Source: Acidimicrobiales bacterium
GTDB lineage: Bacteria; Actinomycetota; Acidimicrobiia; Acidimicrobiales; RAAP-2
Direction of reading: 5' to 3'
DNA length: 45,327 bases
Assembly: GCA_030039755.1 (NCBI GenBank)
Contig: JASHUY010000131.1
Coordinates: 1 to 45,327, forward strand
A program made the translations under genes and the position numbers. Shown here piece after piece: positions 17,680-27,360 of the stretch. The notes under the pieces were generated by a model, which did not search any database, was not told the DNA's origin, and worked only from the letters and a program-made list of their open reading frames with translations. How positions within the stretch are numbered: position 1 is the stretch's first letter; every line of letters begins with the position of its first letter.

Positions 17680-18624
17680 TCAGGCCTGCGCGCGATCCGC
17701 GGCGAACCGGCGCCCGGCTCCAACCGGTGCACCGGTCTCGTGCCCGTCTTCCTCGGCTGTCGCCGTCGCGCCCACGGCCGCGGACGTCTCAGGCATCGAA
17801 GGTCCGGTCGCGAGCCACACGTGCCAGCGATGTCTCGAGACCAGGAGCACGACCACTCCGGCCACCGCCAACGCAAGGCCGGCAGCTTCGACGAGCACGT
17901 CGCCGAGCTGGCCGGGATAGGCGAGCCAGAGCTTCTCGTCGAGCACCCGCTCGATGCCCCACAACACCATGCCGGTGCCGATGACGGTGCCCGCCGGCGC
18001 CGCCATGCCGGAGGCGGAGGCGGAGGCGGAGGCGGCGCGGTCCGCGACGAGCCGCCCGATCCGGCGCTCGACGACGATCAGCGCGCAGAAGATCGCGAAG
18101 TCCTCCGCCGCCTGGAAGATCGGGACCGGAAGGCGCTTTCCGACCTCTCCCGCGTAGTACATCCCGAACCACTGGTGGGTCGGGTGCCCACCTCCGGCGT
18201 ACATGAGCTGCGGCCCGAGGAGGCGTCCCATCGCCCATGCCGACGCCAGGACCGGGGCGACGACGTCCATCGCGGCACCGAAGCGGAGCTGCGGACAGCG
18301 CCTCCTGGCCACGAGCACGCCGGTCGGAACCGCGAGCAGGAGGCCGCCCCACGACGAGAGCCCTCCGTGCCACACGGCGAGCACCTGGGCGGGATCGGCA
18401 CGGTAGTAGGAGAGGTTGGCGAGCACGTGCATCAGGCGGGCGCCGACGACGGCGGCGATCGTGACCCAGACGAAGAGCGCCAACACCCAGTTGGTGGGAT
18501 AGCCGCGCGCCCGCAGGCGCCGCTCGAAGTAGCGGTACGCGAACCAGAAAGTGACCGCGAGGCCGAGCCCGTACGTGTGCACCAACAGCGGACCGATGTG
18601 GAAGGCGACGGGAACGGGCCTCAC
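17680..18624 (-). CDS. lgt: Prolipoprotein diacylglyceryl transferase
   Basis: YGLGLAVTFWFAY, HGGLSSWGGLL, AWAMGRLLGPQLMYAGG; internal (SA)n tract encoded by GAGGCG hexamers at about 18010-18035. Confidence 0.85.
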   Translation of the reverse strand: MRPVPVAFHIGPLLVHTYGLGLAVTFWFAYRYFERRLRARGYPTNWVLALFVWVTIAAVVGARLMHVLANLSYYRADPAQVLAVWHGGLSSWGGLLLAVPTGVLVARRRCPQLRFGAAMDVVAPVLASAWAMGRLLGPQLMYAGGGHPTHQWFGMYYAGEVGKRLPVPIFQAAEDFAIFCALIVVERRIGRLVADRAASASASASGMAAPAGTVIGTGMVLWGIERVLDEKLWLAYPGQLGDVLVEAAGLALAVAGVVVLLVSRHRWHVWLATGPSMPETSAAVGATATAEEDGHETGAPVGAGRRFAADRAQA

Positions 18625-18707
18625 CGGTCAAGTATCCCCCGCCTGCGCCGGGGAGGAGAACGCGCCCCGGGGACGGCGCCGCGCGGGGCAGCCGGCGGCG
18701 CGGCGGA

Positions 18708-19937
18708 TCAGGGCCGCCCGGCCCCCGCGAATGTTGTCCCGAACCGCACGGGGTCGATCCGAACGACTGTGCCGGGGAACGTCGCCTCGATCATCATTCC
18801 GCCGCCGACGTACATGGCGACGTGGACGCTGCCACCGGGCCCGTAGAAGAGCAGGTCACCCGGCTGGAGGTCCGATATCGGCACCGGGGTGCTGTCGGCC
18901 ATCTGCGCGCCCGAGTAGTGGGGGAGGTAGACGCCTTCCTGCCCCCACGCCCAGGCGGTGAGGCCGGAGCAGTCGAAGCCGCCCCCCGGGTCCTCGGCGC
19001 CCCAGACGTAGGGAACCCCGAGCTGGGTCTCGGCAGCCTGGACGGCCTGCCCACCCGCCCCGTCCGCGGCCGGGGGTGGCGGGGATGTCGCTGTCGGTGT
19101 CGCGGTTGCGGTCGCTGTTGCGGTCGTGGTTGTGGTTGTGGTTGTGGTTGTGGACGTGGGGGCAGGAGCCGCCGCGGCCAGCTGTGCGCGGGCGGCCGCC
19201 TGCGCCGCCGCGGCGGCGAGGGCCGCGCGGGCCGCCGCCTGCGCGGCCGCCTCGGCGGCGGCCTGCTGCTGTGCGATCAGGGACGCGATCTCGCCCTTCA
19301 CCTGGGCGAGCGCGGCGTTCTCCTGTACCTCGAGTGTCTGACCCTTCTGGTAGGCGTCACGCGCTGTCGTGACAGCCTGTGCCGCCTGGGTGTCCTCGCT
19401 CCGAAGAGTTTGGCGTTGGGCGTCCAGTTGCGCGATCGCCGTGTGCAGGTCTGCCATCGAGGTGTTCAGGTTCCCGGTGAGGACCTGGCTGTACACCGAG
19501 GAGTCCATGGCCGATGTCTGGTTGGTCGAGAACAGCGCGTCGGCGGCGGCAGAGGTCCCCCCCGACACGTACGCCTCGATCGCCGCCTTGTGGAGCACCA
19601 CCTTGTCGTTGGCGATCTTGCCGGTGGATCGCCGGATCTGCTCCTCGGTCGCCCCGATCTGCGAGTCGATCGACGCCTTCTTCTCGAGCGCGGCCTCGTA
19701 ACGCTGGTCCAGCGCGTCGATCTGCTGGCCGGTCTGCTGGATCTCCGCCTCGATCTCGGCCGCCTTCGCCTGCTCAGCCGACAACGAGCCTGTCGCCCCG
19801 GCGCTCGCGGTCGAGATCGCCACCGGCACCGCCACGGCCAGGAGCCCGGCGACCGGCAGCAGGCGGAGGAGGTGAAGGAGGCGGATCGGCTCCGGGTGGC
19901 GCGTCGTCGGGCGCGAACTCCCCCCAGGGCCAGTCAC
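18708..19937 (-). CDS. NlpC/P60 cell-wall hydrolase with N-terminal coiled coil
   Basis: GTG at 19937; YVWGAEDPGGGFDCSGLTAWAWGQEGV, LQPGDLLFYGPGGSVHVAMYVGGG; Ala-rich and (TT/AT)n low-complexity linker. Confidence 0.9.
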   Translation of the reverse strand: MTGPGGSSRPTTRHPEPIRLLHLLRLLPVAGLLAVAVPVAISTASAGATGSLSAEQAKAAEIEAEIQQTGQQIDALDQRYEAALEKKASIDSQIGATEEQIRRSTGKIANDKVVLHKAAIEAYVSGGTSAAADALFSTNQTSAMDSSVYSQVLTGNLNTSMADLHTAIAQLDAQRQTLRSEDTQAAQAVTTARDAYQKGQTLEVQENAALAQVKGEIASLIAQQQAAAEAAAQAAARAALAAAAAQAAARAQLAAAAPAPTSTTTTTTTTTTATATATATPTATSPPPPAADGAGGQAVQAAETQLGVPYVWGAEDPGGGFDCSGLTAWAWGQEGVYLPHYSGAQMADSTPVPISDLQPGDLLFYGPGGSVHVAMYVGGGMMIEATFPGTVVRIDPVRFGTTFAGAGRP

Positions 19938-19950
19938 AATGCATGAGATT

Positions 19951-20119
19951 GTTACGCAAATAGCCGCATGAGGCAACCCAGTTTGTCGAAATGTTTTCCA
20001 CAAGTTCCCACCGGAGGTAGGAAATCCCCGGCATCCACCCTGGTCAACAAGTTATTTAGGTTACAGAAACATCTGGCAAAGGTTACGCCCCACGCGCGTT
20101 GCGCTGAAATGAAGGTTAC
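19951..20119 (-). promoter_or_regulatory. Four GTAAC-type motifs upstream of the NlpC/P60 gene
   Basis: Plus-strand GTTAC at 19951, AGGTTAC at 20058, 20080 and 20113 (approximate); the last three are spaced about 21 and 33 bp. Confidence 0.45.
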
Positions 20120-20216
20120 GGTTGCGGTGCAATGGAGAGTCGCTTGGACTACGGCCGTCCCTGGAAGGCTGAACAGGGGCTTCCGCCGTCCAGGCCTCCC
20201 GAGCCAAGCTGTCGGA

Positions 20217-21155
20217 ATGTCGCATCGATCCCGGGATCTTCCCCGCAGGTCGTGCCTGTCCACCCCGGGCTCGACCGGGAGGTTCCTCGCGAAGGCACCG
20301 TCGGTGCCCGCGGACATGACGCTCCTCGACCTCGAGGACTCGGTCGCTCCGGCCGAGAAGGTGGCCGCCCGCCGGAAGGTGGTCGACGCGATCAAGAACC
20401 TCGCGTGGGACGACCGCGTGCTGTGCGTGCGCGTGAACGCATGGGACACGGAATGGACGTACGGCGACGTGATCGAGGTGGTGGGCGACGCGGGGGAGCG
20501 CCTCGACGAGGTCATGCTGCCCAAAGTGCGGTCGGGCGACGAGGTGGTCGCGCTCGACCTGCTGCTCACCCAGGTCGAGAAGAGCTCCGGGCTGCCGGCA
20601 GGCCACGTCGGCATCGAGGCTCAGGTCGAGACCGCGCGGGGGCTCGTCAACGTCGAGGAGATCTGCGCCGCCTCGCCGCGTCTCGAGGCGATCGTCTTCG
20701 GCCCGGCGGACTTCGCCGCGTCCGTCCAGATGCCGGTCCTGACCGGTGGGGTCGCGGTCGCGGACTATCCCGGCGACCACTTCCACTACGTCTACTCGAA
20801 GATCCTCGTCGCCGGCCGCGCGAACGGGCTGCAGGTGATCGACGGCCCGTACCTCTACGTCCGCGACCTCGACGGTCTGCGGGACTACGCGCAACGCACG
20901 CGCTTCCTCGGCTACGACGGCAAGTGGGCGCTCACGCCGGACCAGGTCGACGTGCTGAACGAGGTGTACTCGCCGACCCAGGAGCAGTTCGACCGCGCGT
21001 GGGACGTCCTCGACGCCTACCGCAAGGCGACCCGGGAAGACGCGAGGGGCGCGGTGATGTTCGGCGACGAGATGATCGACGAGGCGAGCCGGAAGATGGC
21101 TCAGAAGCTCGTCTTCCGAGGCGAGCGCGCAGGCCTGCGGCGATCGGCGAGCTGA
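20217..21155 (+). CDS. HpcH/HpaI aldolase / citrate lyase beta-like (CoA ester lyase)
   Basis: LSTPGSTGRFLAKAPSVPADMTLLDLEDSVAPAEK, EAQVETARGLVNVEEI, FGPADFAAS. Confidence 0.9.
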   Translation: MSHRSRDLPRRSCLSTPGSTGRFLAKAPSVPADMTLLDLEDSVAPAEKVAARRKVVDAIKNLAWDDRVLCVRVNAWDTEWTYGDVIEVVGDAGERLDEVMLPKVRSGDEVVALDLLLTQVEKSSGLPAGHVGIEAQVETARGLVNVEEICAASPRLEAIVFGPADFAASVQMPVLTGGVAVADYPGDHFHYVYSKILVAGRANGLQVIDGPYLYVRDLDGLRDYAQRTRFLGYDGKWALTPDQVDVLNEVYSPTQEQFDRAWDVLDAYRKATREDARGAVMFGDEMIDEASRKMAQKLVFRGERAGLRRSAS

Positions 21156-21201
21156 GCCGTCCGGGCTCTCGAGAGGCGACCGGCACGCCACTGCGCAGCC
21201 C

Positions 21202-21244
21202 ATGCTCACGGGCCGGCGACAGCCGATGCTCACGGGCCGGCGAC
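21202..21244. repeat. Direct repeat ATGCTCACGGGCCGGCGAC x2 (24-bp period)
   Basis: Identical 19-mers at 21202 and 21226. Confidence 0.9.
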
Positions 21245-21883
21245 GGCTCTCCGCGCGAGGACGGTCACGAGTGGCGGGAGCACGATCGGGTCGTTCCCGG
21301 GATCGACACCGGTCAGGCCCTCGAGGTAGGACGCGACCGGCCCCGGTCCTGCGCCCGCCGGCGCCTCGGCCCACGCGTCCTCGAGCACGAGGCCCGCGCG
21401 GCGTACGAGCGCCGGCAGCAGGGCACCCACGTCCGGGTCGCGCGCGTCGGGCATCGAGAGCGGTCGGCCGTCGACACGTCCTGCAGAGGTGACGGGCTCT
21501 TGTGCGACGACCCAGCCCCCGGCTCTGACCGCCTCGGCCATTCTCCCGAGCACGGCGACGGGATCGGTCACGTGGAGCAGGAGGAAGCGACAGAAGGCGA
21601 GGTCGACGGGCTCGGGCAGGCGAAGGTCCTCGGCGCGCTGGGTGATCGCGAGGACCTGGCTGTGCGCCGAGGCCGCGCGGGCGGTCTCGTCTCTCGCGAC
21701 GGGGTCGCTGTCGACCGCGTAGACCCTGCCGTTCCTGCCCACGATCTCGGCCAACGCCACGGCGACGTCACCCGCTCCTGCGCCGACGTCCACGACTCTC
21801 CAGCCCGCGCCGACCGCCAGGCGGTCGAGTGCCGTGGCCAACGGGCGGCGGTAGACGTCGTTACGCAGCACGGGCGCATCCAT
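21230..21883 (-). CDS. SAM-dependent methyltransferase
   Basis: VVDVGAGAGDVAVALAEIVGRNGRVYAVDSDP. Confidence 0.85.
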   Translation of the reverse strand: MDAPVLRNDVYRRPLATALDRLAVGAGWRVVDVGAGAGDVAVALAEIVGRNGRVYAVDSDPVARDETARAASAHSQVLAITQRAEDLRLPEPVDLAFCRFLLLHVTDPVAVLGRMAEAVRAGGWVVAQEPVTSAGRVDGRPLSMPDARDPDVGALLPALVRRAGLVLEDAWAEAPAGAGPGPVASYLEGLTGVDPGNDPIVLPPLVTVLARRAVAGP

Positions 21884-21909
21884 GCGCGGCGACGGTAGCC
21901 TCCGACGGC

Positions 21910-22347
21910 GTGAAGGTCACGATGATGCTCTGCGACGCCGCGCAGGTCGCGGACGGCAAGCTCTACATCCTGGGCGGCGGCTGGTCGATGACGGGGCCGG
22001 ACCCGGTGCCGTCCGCCGTCGCGTTGAAGATCGAGGTCGACTGGAACGAGGCTGATAGGGCGCACCATTGGGAGCTCTTCTTGGAGGACGCCGACGGCCG
22101 CCCGGTGCTGGTGCAGACCCCGGACGGGTCCCAGCCCGTGGAGGTGCGCGGCGAGTTCACCGTGAGCCATCCGCCCACGGTGCCGGAGGGCTCGCCGATC
22201 GACGTCGCCCTCGCGGTCAACATGGGGCCCATCCCGCTGCCGCCCGGCGCGCGCTACACCTGGCGGCTGACCATCGACGGCGAGCCGCTGCCCGGGGCCG
22301 ACCTCCGGTTCACCACCCGTCCCCGGCCCGCGGCCGACGCGGATTGA
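21910..22347 (+). CDS. Conserved hypothetical protein (DUF6941-like)
   Basis: MMLCDAAQVADGKLYILGGGWSMTG. Confidence 0.65.
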   Translation: MKVTMMLCDAAQVADGKLYILGGGWSMTGPDPVPSAVALKIEVDWNEADRAHHWELFLEDADGRPVLVQTPDGSQPVEVRGEFTVSHPPTVPEGSPIDVALAVNMGPIPLPPGARYTWRLTIDGEPLPGADLRFTTRPRPAADAD

Positions 22348-23250
22348 GTGAGCGGGACCGCACCGGACGGTCGCGAGCTGGAGCTCGAGCTGGAGCTCGA
22401 GCGCGTGCGCGGCGCCGTTCTGCGTGCCGCCCCGGACCTGTGGCGGGACCTCCCGTGGCGTGAGACGAGGGACCCGTGGTTCGTCCTCGTGAGCGAGGTG
22501 ATGCTTCAGCAGACCCAAGCACCACGAGTCGTCGAGCCGTTTCGACGGTTCGTCGCGAGGTTCCCGACGCCGGCCGCGTGCGCCGACGCCGGAGCTGCTG
22601 AGGTCGTCCGTGCGTGGGCGGGGTTGGGGTACAACCGCCGCGCGCTGAATCTTCATCGGACCGCGGTCGTGCTCGTCGAGCGGCACCTCGGCCGGGTGCC
22701 CGACGACCTCGACGCGTTGCTCGACCTCCCGGGCATCGGCCCGTACACGGCTCGTGCGGTGCTGGCCTTCGCCTACGGCCACGCGACCGGCGTGGTGGAC
22801 ACGAACGTCGCGAGGGTGCTCGCCCGGGCGGTCGCCGGGCGCCCGCTGGGCAAGGTGGAGGCCCAGCGGCTCGCGGACCGCCTCGTGCCGACCGGGCACC
22901 CCTGGCAGTTCAACCAGGCGATGTTCGACCTCGGCGCGCGCTGCTGCACGGCGCGCGCACCACGTTGCGAAGCCTGCCCGCTGGCGGCCGGCTGCAAGTG
23001 GGCGGGAGACCCCGTCGGGTCGGCCGACCCCGCTGCCGCGTATCGCCGCCGTCAGGCGGCGTTCGCGGGTTCTGACCGGCAAGGCCGTGGCCGGTTGGTC
23101 GCCGCGCTGCGTCGTGCACCGGTCGCAGAGCGGGCGCTGGCCGACGCGGCCGGATGGCCCGACGACGAGCCCCGTGCCCTGCGCATCGCGGGTGCGCTGG
23201 TGGACGAAGGGATTGCGTGCTGGCAGGAACGGTTCCTCGCACTCGCGTGA
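22348..23250 (+). CDS. mutY: A/G-specific adenine glycosylase (no NUDIX domain seen)
   Basis: LPWRETRDPWFVLVSEVMLQQTQ, LLDLPGIGPYTARAVLAFA, four-Cys cluster CCTARAPRCEACPLAAGC. Confidence 0.92.
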   Translation: MSGTAPDGRELELELELERVRGAVLRAAPDLWRDLPWRETRDPWFVLVSEVMLQQTQAPRVVEPFRRFVARFPTPAACADAGAAEVVRAWAGLGYNRRALNLHRTAVVLVERHLGRVPDDLDALLDLPGIGPYTARAVLAFAYGHATGVVDTNVARVLARAVAGRPLGKVEAQRLADRLVPTGHPWQFNQAMFDLGARCCTARAPRCEACPLAAGCKWAGDPVGSADPAAAYRRRQAAFAGSDRQGRGRLVAALRRAPVAERALADAAGWPDDEPRALRIAGALVDEGIACWQERFLALA

Positions 23251-23278
23251 AGCGCGTAGACGCGGATACCTTGTCGTG

Positions 23279-24133
23279 ATGCACGTGACGTTCTTCGGGG
23301 TTCGCGGCTCGTGCCCTTGCGCGGGCGCCGAGTACCGCCGAGTCGGCGGGAACACCTCGTGCGTCCTCGTGTCCGTCGAGGGTGAACCCCCCCTCGTGCT
23401 CGACCTCGGGACCGGGCTGCGAGCTCTCGGCGACGCCCTCGGCGGGTCGGGCCGCCCCGAAGGGAAGTTCGTCGCGAACGCGTTGCTGACCCACCTGCAC
23501 TTCGACCACATCCTCGGCCTGCCGTTCTTCTCCCCGCTCCACGAGCCGCGGGCCCACCTCACCGTCTACGGACCGGCCCAGGGAGACGAATGCCTTCGCA
23601 AGGCGCTCGAACGCGTCGTCCAACCACCCTTCTTCCCCGTGAAGATGGTGGAGTTCGGCGGGGAGATCGACGTGCGTGAGATCGCCGCGACCGGTGGGCC
23701 CGAGAGGACCGAGCTCGGGCGGGTCCGCGTCGGCGCCGCGCGCGTCCCCCATCCGGGGCACACGCTCGGCTTCCGTGTGGAAGCGGACGGACGCAGCCTC
23801 GTCTATATCCCCGACCACCAGGCACCTCCTGATCGCGAGACGGTGCCCGACGCGATCCGCTCGTTGTGCGAAGGTGCCGACCTCCTGCTGCACGACGCGC
23901 AGTACACGGACGACGAGTTCGAAGCCAAGCCCGACTGGGGTCACTCGACCGTCGGGTACGCGGTCCGTGTCGCCGCGGAGAGCGGTGTCCGGCGACTCCT
24001 CCTCTTCCACCACGACCCGTCACACTCCGACCGTGATGTCGCCGCACTCGCGCGCAAGGCGCGACGCCTCGCGGACGCTCGGCGGCTCGAGGAGGTGGCC
24101 GTCGCGACGGAGGGCACGACGGTACCCGTGTGA
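23279..24133 (+). CDS. MBL-fold metallo-hydrolase
   Basis: MHVTFFGVRGSCPCAG, LLTHLHFDHILGLPFF, VPHPGHTLGFR. Confidence 0.88.
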   Translation: MHVTFFGVRGSCPCAGAEYRRVGGNTSCVLVSVEGEPPLVLDLGTGLRALGDALGGSGRPEGKFVANALLTHLHFDHILGLPFFSPLHEPRAHLTVYGPAQGDECLRKALERVVQPPFFPVKMVEFGGEIDVREIAATGGPERTELGRVRVGAARVPHPGHTLGFRVEADGRSLVYIPDHQAPPDRETVPDAIRSLCEGADLLLHDAQYTDDEFEAKPDWGHSTVGYAVRVAAESGVRRLLLFHHDPSHSDRDVAALARKARRLADARRLEEVAVATEGTTVPV

Positions 24134-24591
24134 CACGTTTCCGAGACGTGCTCGGCCGGTTCGCGACCGGCGTCACGGTCGTGACCGCCCTCGAGGAGGG
24201 CCTGCCCGTCGGCTTCACGTGCCAGGCGTTCGCATCCCTTTCGCTACGTCCGCCGATGGTCGTGCTCGCCCCGGCGAAGACCTCGACGAGCTGGCCGCGC
24301 ATGGTGAAGGCGGGCGCGTTCTGCGTGAACATCCTGACCGACGCGCAGCAGGCGCTCTCCGAGACGTTCGCCGAATCGGGCACGGACAAGTTCGTCGACG
24401 TCCCCTGGCATGTCGGTGTCGCCGGCACGCCCGTCATCGACGGTTCCCTCGCGTGGATCGAGTGCGCGCTCGGCGCCGTCCACGATGCCGGCGATCACGA
24501 ACTGGTCACGGGCCGGGTCTTGGAGCTCGGGGTGGGCGAAGGGAACCCGCTCGTCTTCTACCGCAGCGCGTACGGCGGGCTCTGCCGCTGA
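24130..24591 (+). CDS. Flavin reductase-like domain protein
   Basis: FRDVLGRFATGVTVVTALEEGLPVGFTCQAFASLSLRPPMV. Confidence 0.9.
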   Translation: MTRFRDVLGRFATGVTVVTALEEGLPVGFTCQAFASLSLRPPMVVLAPAKTSTSWPRMVKAGAFCVNILTDAQQALSETFAESGTDKFVDVPWHVGVAGTPVIDGSLAWIECALGAVHDAGDHELVTGRVLELGVGEGNPLVFYRSAYGGLCR

Positions 24592-24642
24592 GCCGTTCAG
24601 GGCGGTTTCGGCGGCCGAGGCCAGACCCACTACTGTGCGGCG

Positions 24643-25191
24643 ATGCCGTCATTCCTCTCGGGTGCGATCGACGACGTCCTGTTGGTCGCCCCCGACGTCC
24701 ACGGCGACGAGCGGGGGCGTTTCGTCGAGACGTACCGGCGCCAGTGGCTGCCGCTCGGACGCGAGATGCTGCAGGGCAACCGCTCGGAGAAGCAGGCCGG
24801 CGCGATCGTCGGGCTCCATTACCACCTGCACCAAGCCGACTACTGGTACGTGCTGCGGGGCCGCGCCCGAGTGGTGCTGCACGACCTGCGGGAAGGCTCG
24901 CGGACCGACGGCGTCACCGAGTCGATCGTCTTGGACGGAGAAGAGGACCGCGGGCTCTTCATCCCCCCGGGCGTCGCCCACGGCTTCGCGGCCCTGACCG
25001 ACCTCCTCCTTTGGTACCTGGTGGACGGCTACTACAACCCCGCCGACGAACTGGGGCTCGCGTGGGACGATCCCGACGTGGGCGCCGATTGGGGAGTCGC
25101 CGAGCCGGTGCTCTCCGCACGAGATCAGGCGAACCCCCGCCGGGCCGAGATCGCCCCCGCGCTCAGGCCCCGGGCCGGGCTGCGGACCTGA
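24643..25191 (+). CDS. dTDP-4-dehydrorhamnose 3,5-epimerase-like (RmlC-type cupin)
   Basis: DERGRFVETYRRQW, GAIVGLHYHLHQADYWYVLRGRARVVLHDLR, FIPPGVAHGFAAL. Confidence 0.85.
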   Translation: MPSFLSGAIDDVLLVAPDVHGDERGRFVETYRRQWLPLGREMLQGNRSEKQAGAIVGLHYHLHQADYWYVLRGRARVVLHDLREGSRTDGVTESIVLDGEEDRGLFIPPGVAHGFAALTDLLLWYLVDGYYNPADELGLAWDDPDVGADWGVAEPVLSARDQANPRRAEIAPALRPRAGLRT

Positions 25192-25297
25192 CCTGCGTGC
25201 ACGCGGCGTCGGAAGAGCGGCGGGACTCGTCCGGCAACGAGACGCGGGGGTCTCGTCGGCGGCAGGCGTCGGCAAGGACCTGGCACCATTTGGTCGC

Positions 25298-26566
25298 GTG
25301 TGGAGACGTCGCCGGGCGATCAGGACCCTCTCCATCCTTCCTGCCGCGCTGCTTCTCGCCGCAGCGGTGGAGGCACCGAGCGCGTCCGCTGCCGCGCGCC
25401 ACGAGACGGCTGCCCAGCTCCGCACACTGCTCGTCGAGCCCACAGACGGGCTCGGCAAGATCTACGCGTCGATCGCCGGGGCCAAGAAGAGCATCGACCT
25501 CGAGATGTACGAGCTCGCCGACCCCCGAGCCGAGGAGCTCCTGGCCCGAGCCGAGGCTCGTGGCGTGGACGTCCGGGTCGTCTTGGACCACCACCTGGAA
25601 GGCGCGCGCAACGCCCCGGCCTACGCCTACCTCGCCTCGCACCACGTGTCGGTGGCCTGGGCCCCTCCGGTTTTCTACGCCGACCACGAGAAGGCGATGG
25701 TCGTCGACACAGACGAAGCCTGGATCATGACGCTCAACCTCACGTCAGAGGACTACGCGAACACGAGGGACTTTGCGATCCTGGACACCGTTCCCGCCGA
25801 CGTGCGTGCGATCGTGACCACCTTCGACGCCGATTTCGCCCATAGGTCCATCGTGCCCTCCCTCGGGGCCGATCTCGTATGGAGCCCCACCAACTCGTCG
25901 AGCGTGCTGCTCACGATGATCTCGTCCGCTCGCTCCTCGCTGTGGGTGGAGAGCGAAGAGCTGTCCGACGCGACAGTCGTGGACGCCCTCGCCGCCGCCG
26001 CACGTCGCGGCGTCGCGGTGCACGTGGTGATGAACGACACAGCGGAGTACGCGAGCGCCTTCGACGAGCTCGTCCGGGCGGGAGCGAAGGTGGGTACCTA
26101 CCCCGGCGACCCGGGCCTCTACATCCACGCGAAGGTGATCGTCGCCGACCCCGGCATCTCGAGTGCGGACGCTTTCTTGGGGTCGGAGAACTTCTCGACG
26201 GCGTCTCTCCACGACAACCGCGAGCTCGGGGTCACGACCCGGGACGCCTCGATCGTGAGAAGTCTCGCCACGGTCCTCGAGCACGACTTCGCGGGCTCTG
26301 CGGCGTGGCACGCTCCAGGAGTGCATGCCTCCTCCGACTGGTGCACTGCGACCACCGCTCCGGCGAACGACGGCTACCCGGGTGACTACGACGTCTACAT
26401 CCACTCGGACCAGCCGTACGAGGAGGCAACGGCCTCCGACGGCACGGACACCTACTCCCACGAGACGGACGCGGCGGGCTACACGTACGTCACCCTGTGG
26501 CACCAGTACCCGGGAGAGCACGTCGAGGTCACGGTCGGAAGCGCACGCTGCTCGACGACCGTGTAG
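25298..26566 (+). CDS. Secreted phospholipase D-like protein
   Basis: Signal peptide; two HKD-type motifs HEKAMVVD and HAKVIVAD. Confidence 0.85.
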   Translation: MWRRRRAIRTLSILPAALLLAAAVEAPSASAAARHETAAQLRTLLVEPTDGLGKIYASIAGAKKSIDLEMYELADPRAEELLARAEARGVDVRVVLDHHLEGARNAPAYAYLASHHVSVAWAPPVFYADHEKAMVVDTDEAWIMTLNLTSEDYANTRDFAILDTVPADVRAIVTTFDADFAHRSIVPSLGADLVWSPTNSSSVLLTMISSARSSLWVESEELSDATVVDALAAAARRGVAVHVVMNDTAEYASAFDELVRAGAKVGTYPGDPGLYIHAKVIVADPGISSADAFLGSENFSTASLHDNRELGVTTRDASIVRSLATVLEHDFAGSAAWHAPGVHASSDWCTATTAPANDGYPGDYDVYIHSDQPYEEATASDGTDTYSHETDAAGYTYVTLWHQYPGEHVEVTVGSARCSTTV

Positions 26567-26573
26567 GAACTTC

Positions 26574-26590
26574 GCGGCCTCCGGGGCCGC
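26574..26590. terminator. Hairpin GCGGCC-TCCGG-GGCCGC between convergent genes
   Basis: 6-bp perfect GC stem; no clear U tract. Confidence 0.35.
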
Positions 26591-26601
26591 CCTGCCAGCC
26601 C

Positions 26602-27204
26602 CTACCCGGCGGCGCCGAGCAGGGAGAGGATCCCGGAACGGAGCACCAGACGGGCCGCCCGGGCCGACTGCCCGTTCCGCCGCATGTGGTCCCAGGAGTC
26701 CACGCTCGCAAGGACGTCGATCCCCGCGAGCACGACGGATCTCTGGGAGGAGTCCATCGCACGAAGTTCTGGGGCGAAAACCTTTCCTACGCGATCCTTT
26801 TCCCACTTTTCCATACCGAGCCGATAGCCGCGGACTCGATCGGAGGTGGGCTCCATCAGTCGAACTGCTCTGTGAAACGGAAGAAGAGCTTCCAGGGTGG
26901 TCGTCCGGCTGTCCACGAACGCGTCGACTCGCCGGTCCAGGGGGAGCGACGAGTCGACGTCCCTGGCGGTCTCGCGGACCCATTCGTAAGTTCGTTCGGC
27001 GGCGTCCGCGTAGAGCCCTTCCACGTCGGCAAAGTGCTGGTAGACGGACCGGACCGAGACTCCGGCCCGATCCGCGATCCGCTGGGCGGTCGGCGCGACG
27101 TCACCTCCTGCTACGAGGTCGAGCAACGCACTGATGATCGCGTCCCGCGTCCTGAGGCCTCGCGCCCGCCTCCCGTCGATCTTCTCGATCTCGATCGCCA
27201 CCAC
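26602..27204 (-). CDS. TetR-family transcriptional regulator
   Basis: RTRDAIISALLDL...IADRAGVSVRSVYQHFADVEGLYADAAER. Confidence 0.88.
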   Translation of the reverse strand: MVAIEIEKIDGRRARGLRTRDAIISALLDLVAGGDVAPTAQRIADRAGVSVRSVYQHFADVEGLYADAAERTYEWVRETARDVDSSLPLDRRVDAFVDSRTTTLEALLPFHRAVRLMEPTSDRVRGYRLGMEKWEKDRVGKVFAPELRAMDSSQRSVVLAGIDVLASVDSWDHMRRNGQSARAARLVLRSGILSLLGAAG

Positions 27205-27360
27205 GGCTCTCTTTCCTCCGTTCCCGGCGGAGACCGCCGGTGCAGTTTTACTGAAAAAGAGAGGCTACAGGAATCTGAACCGTAATTCATACCCACACCT
27301 CGTGCGGGAGTCCCTTTCGTAAATGCCGTCTATGCACATCGATCGTGCCGATCCTGTTAT

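Noticed and set aside
18010-18035. GAGGCG hexamer repeat in lgt as phase-variable switch
   Set aside because: In-frame hexamer in a loop encoding (SA)n; no frame switching possible and too short to claim more.
16474-18846. 790-aa plus-strand ORF opposite aquaporin and lgt
   Set aside because: Antisense to two well-supported genes; His/Arg/Pro-rich composition typical of reverse-frame translation.
19938-20216. ydaO (c-di-AMP) riboswitch upstream of NlpC/P60, a common actinobacterial arrangement
   Set aside because: Could not find the conserved core; GTAAC repeats explain the conserved-looking positions better. A covariance-model search would settle it.
22378-22404. GAGCTGGAGCTCGAG repeat in mutY as functional element
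   Set aside because: Short Glu-Leu helix-coding repeat at the N-terminus; likely compositional.
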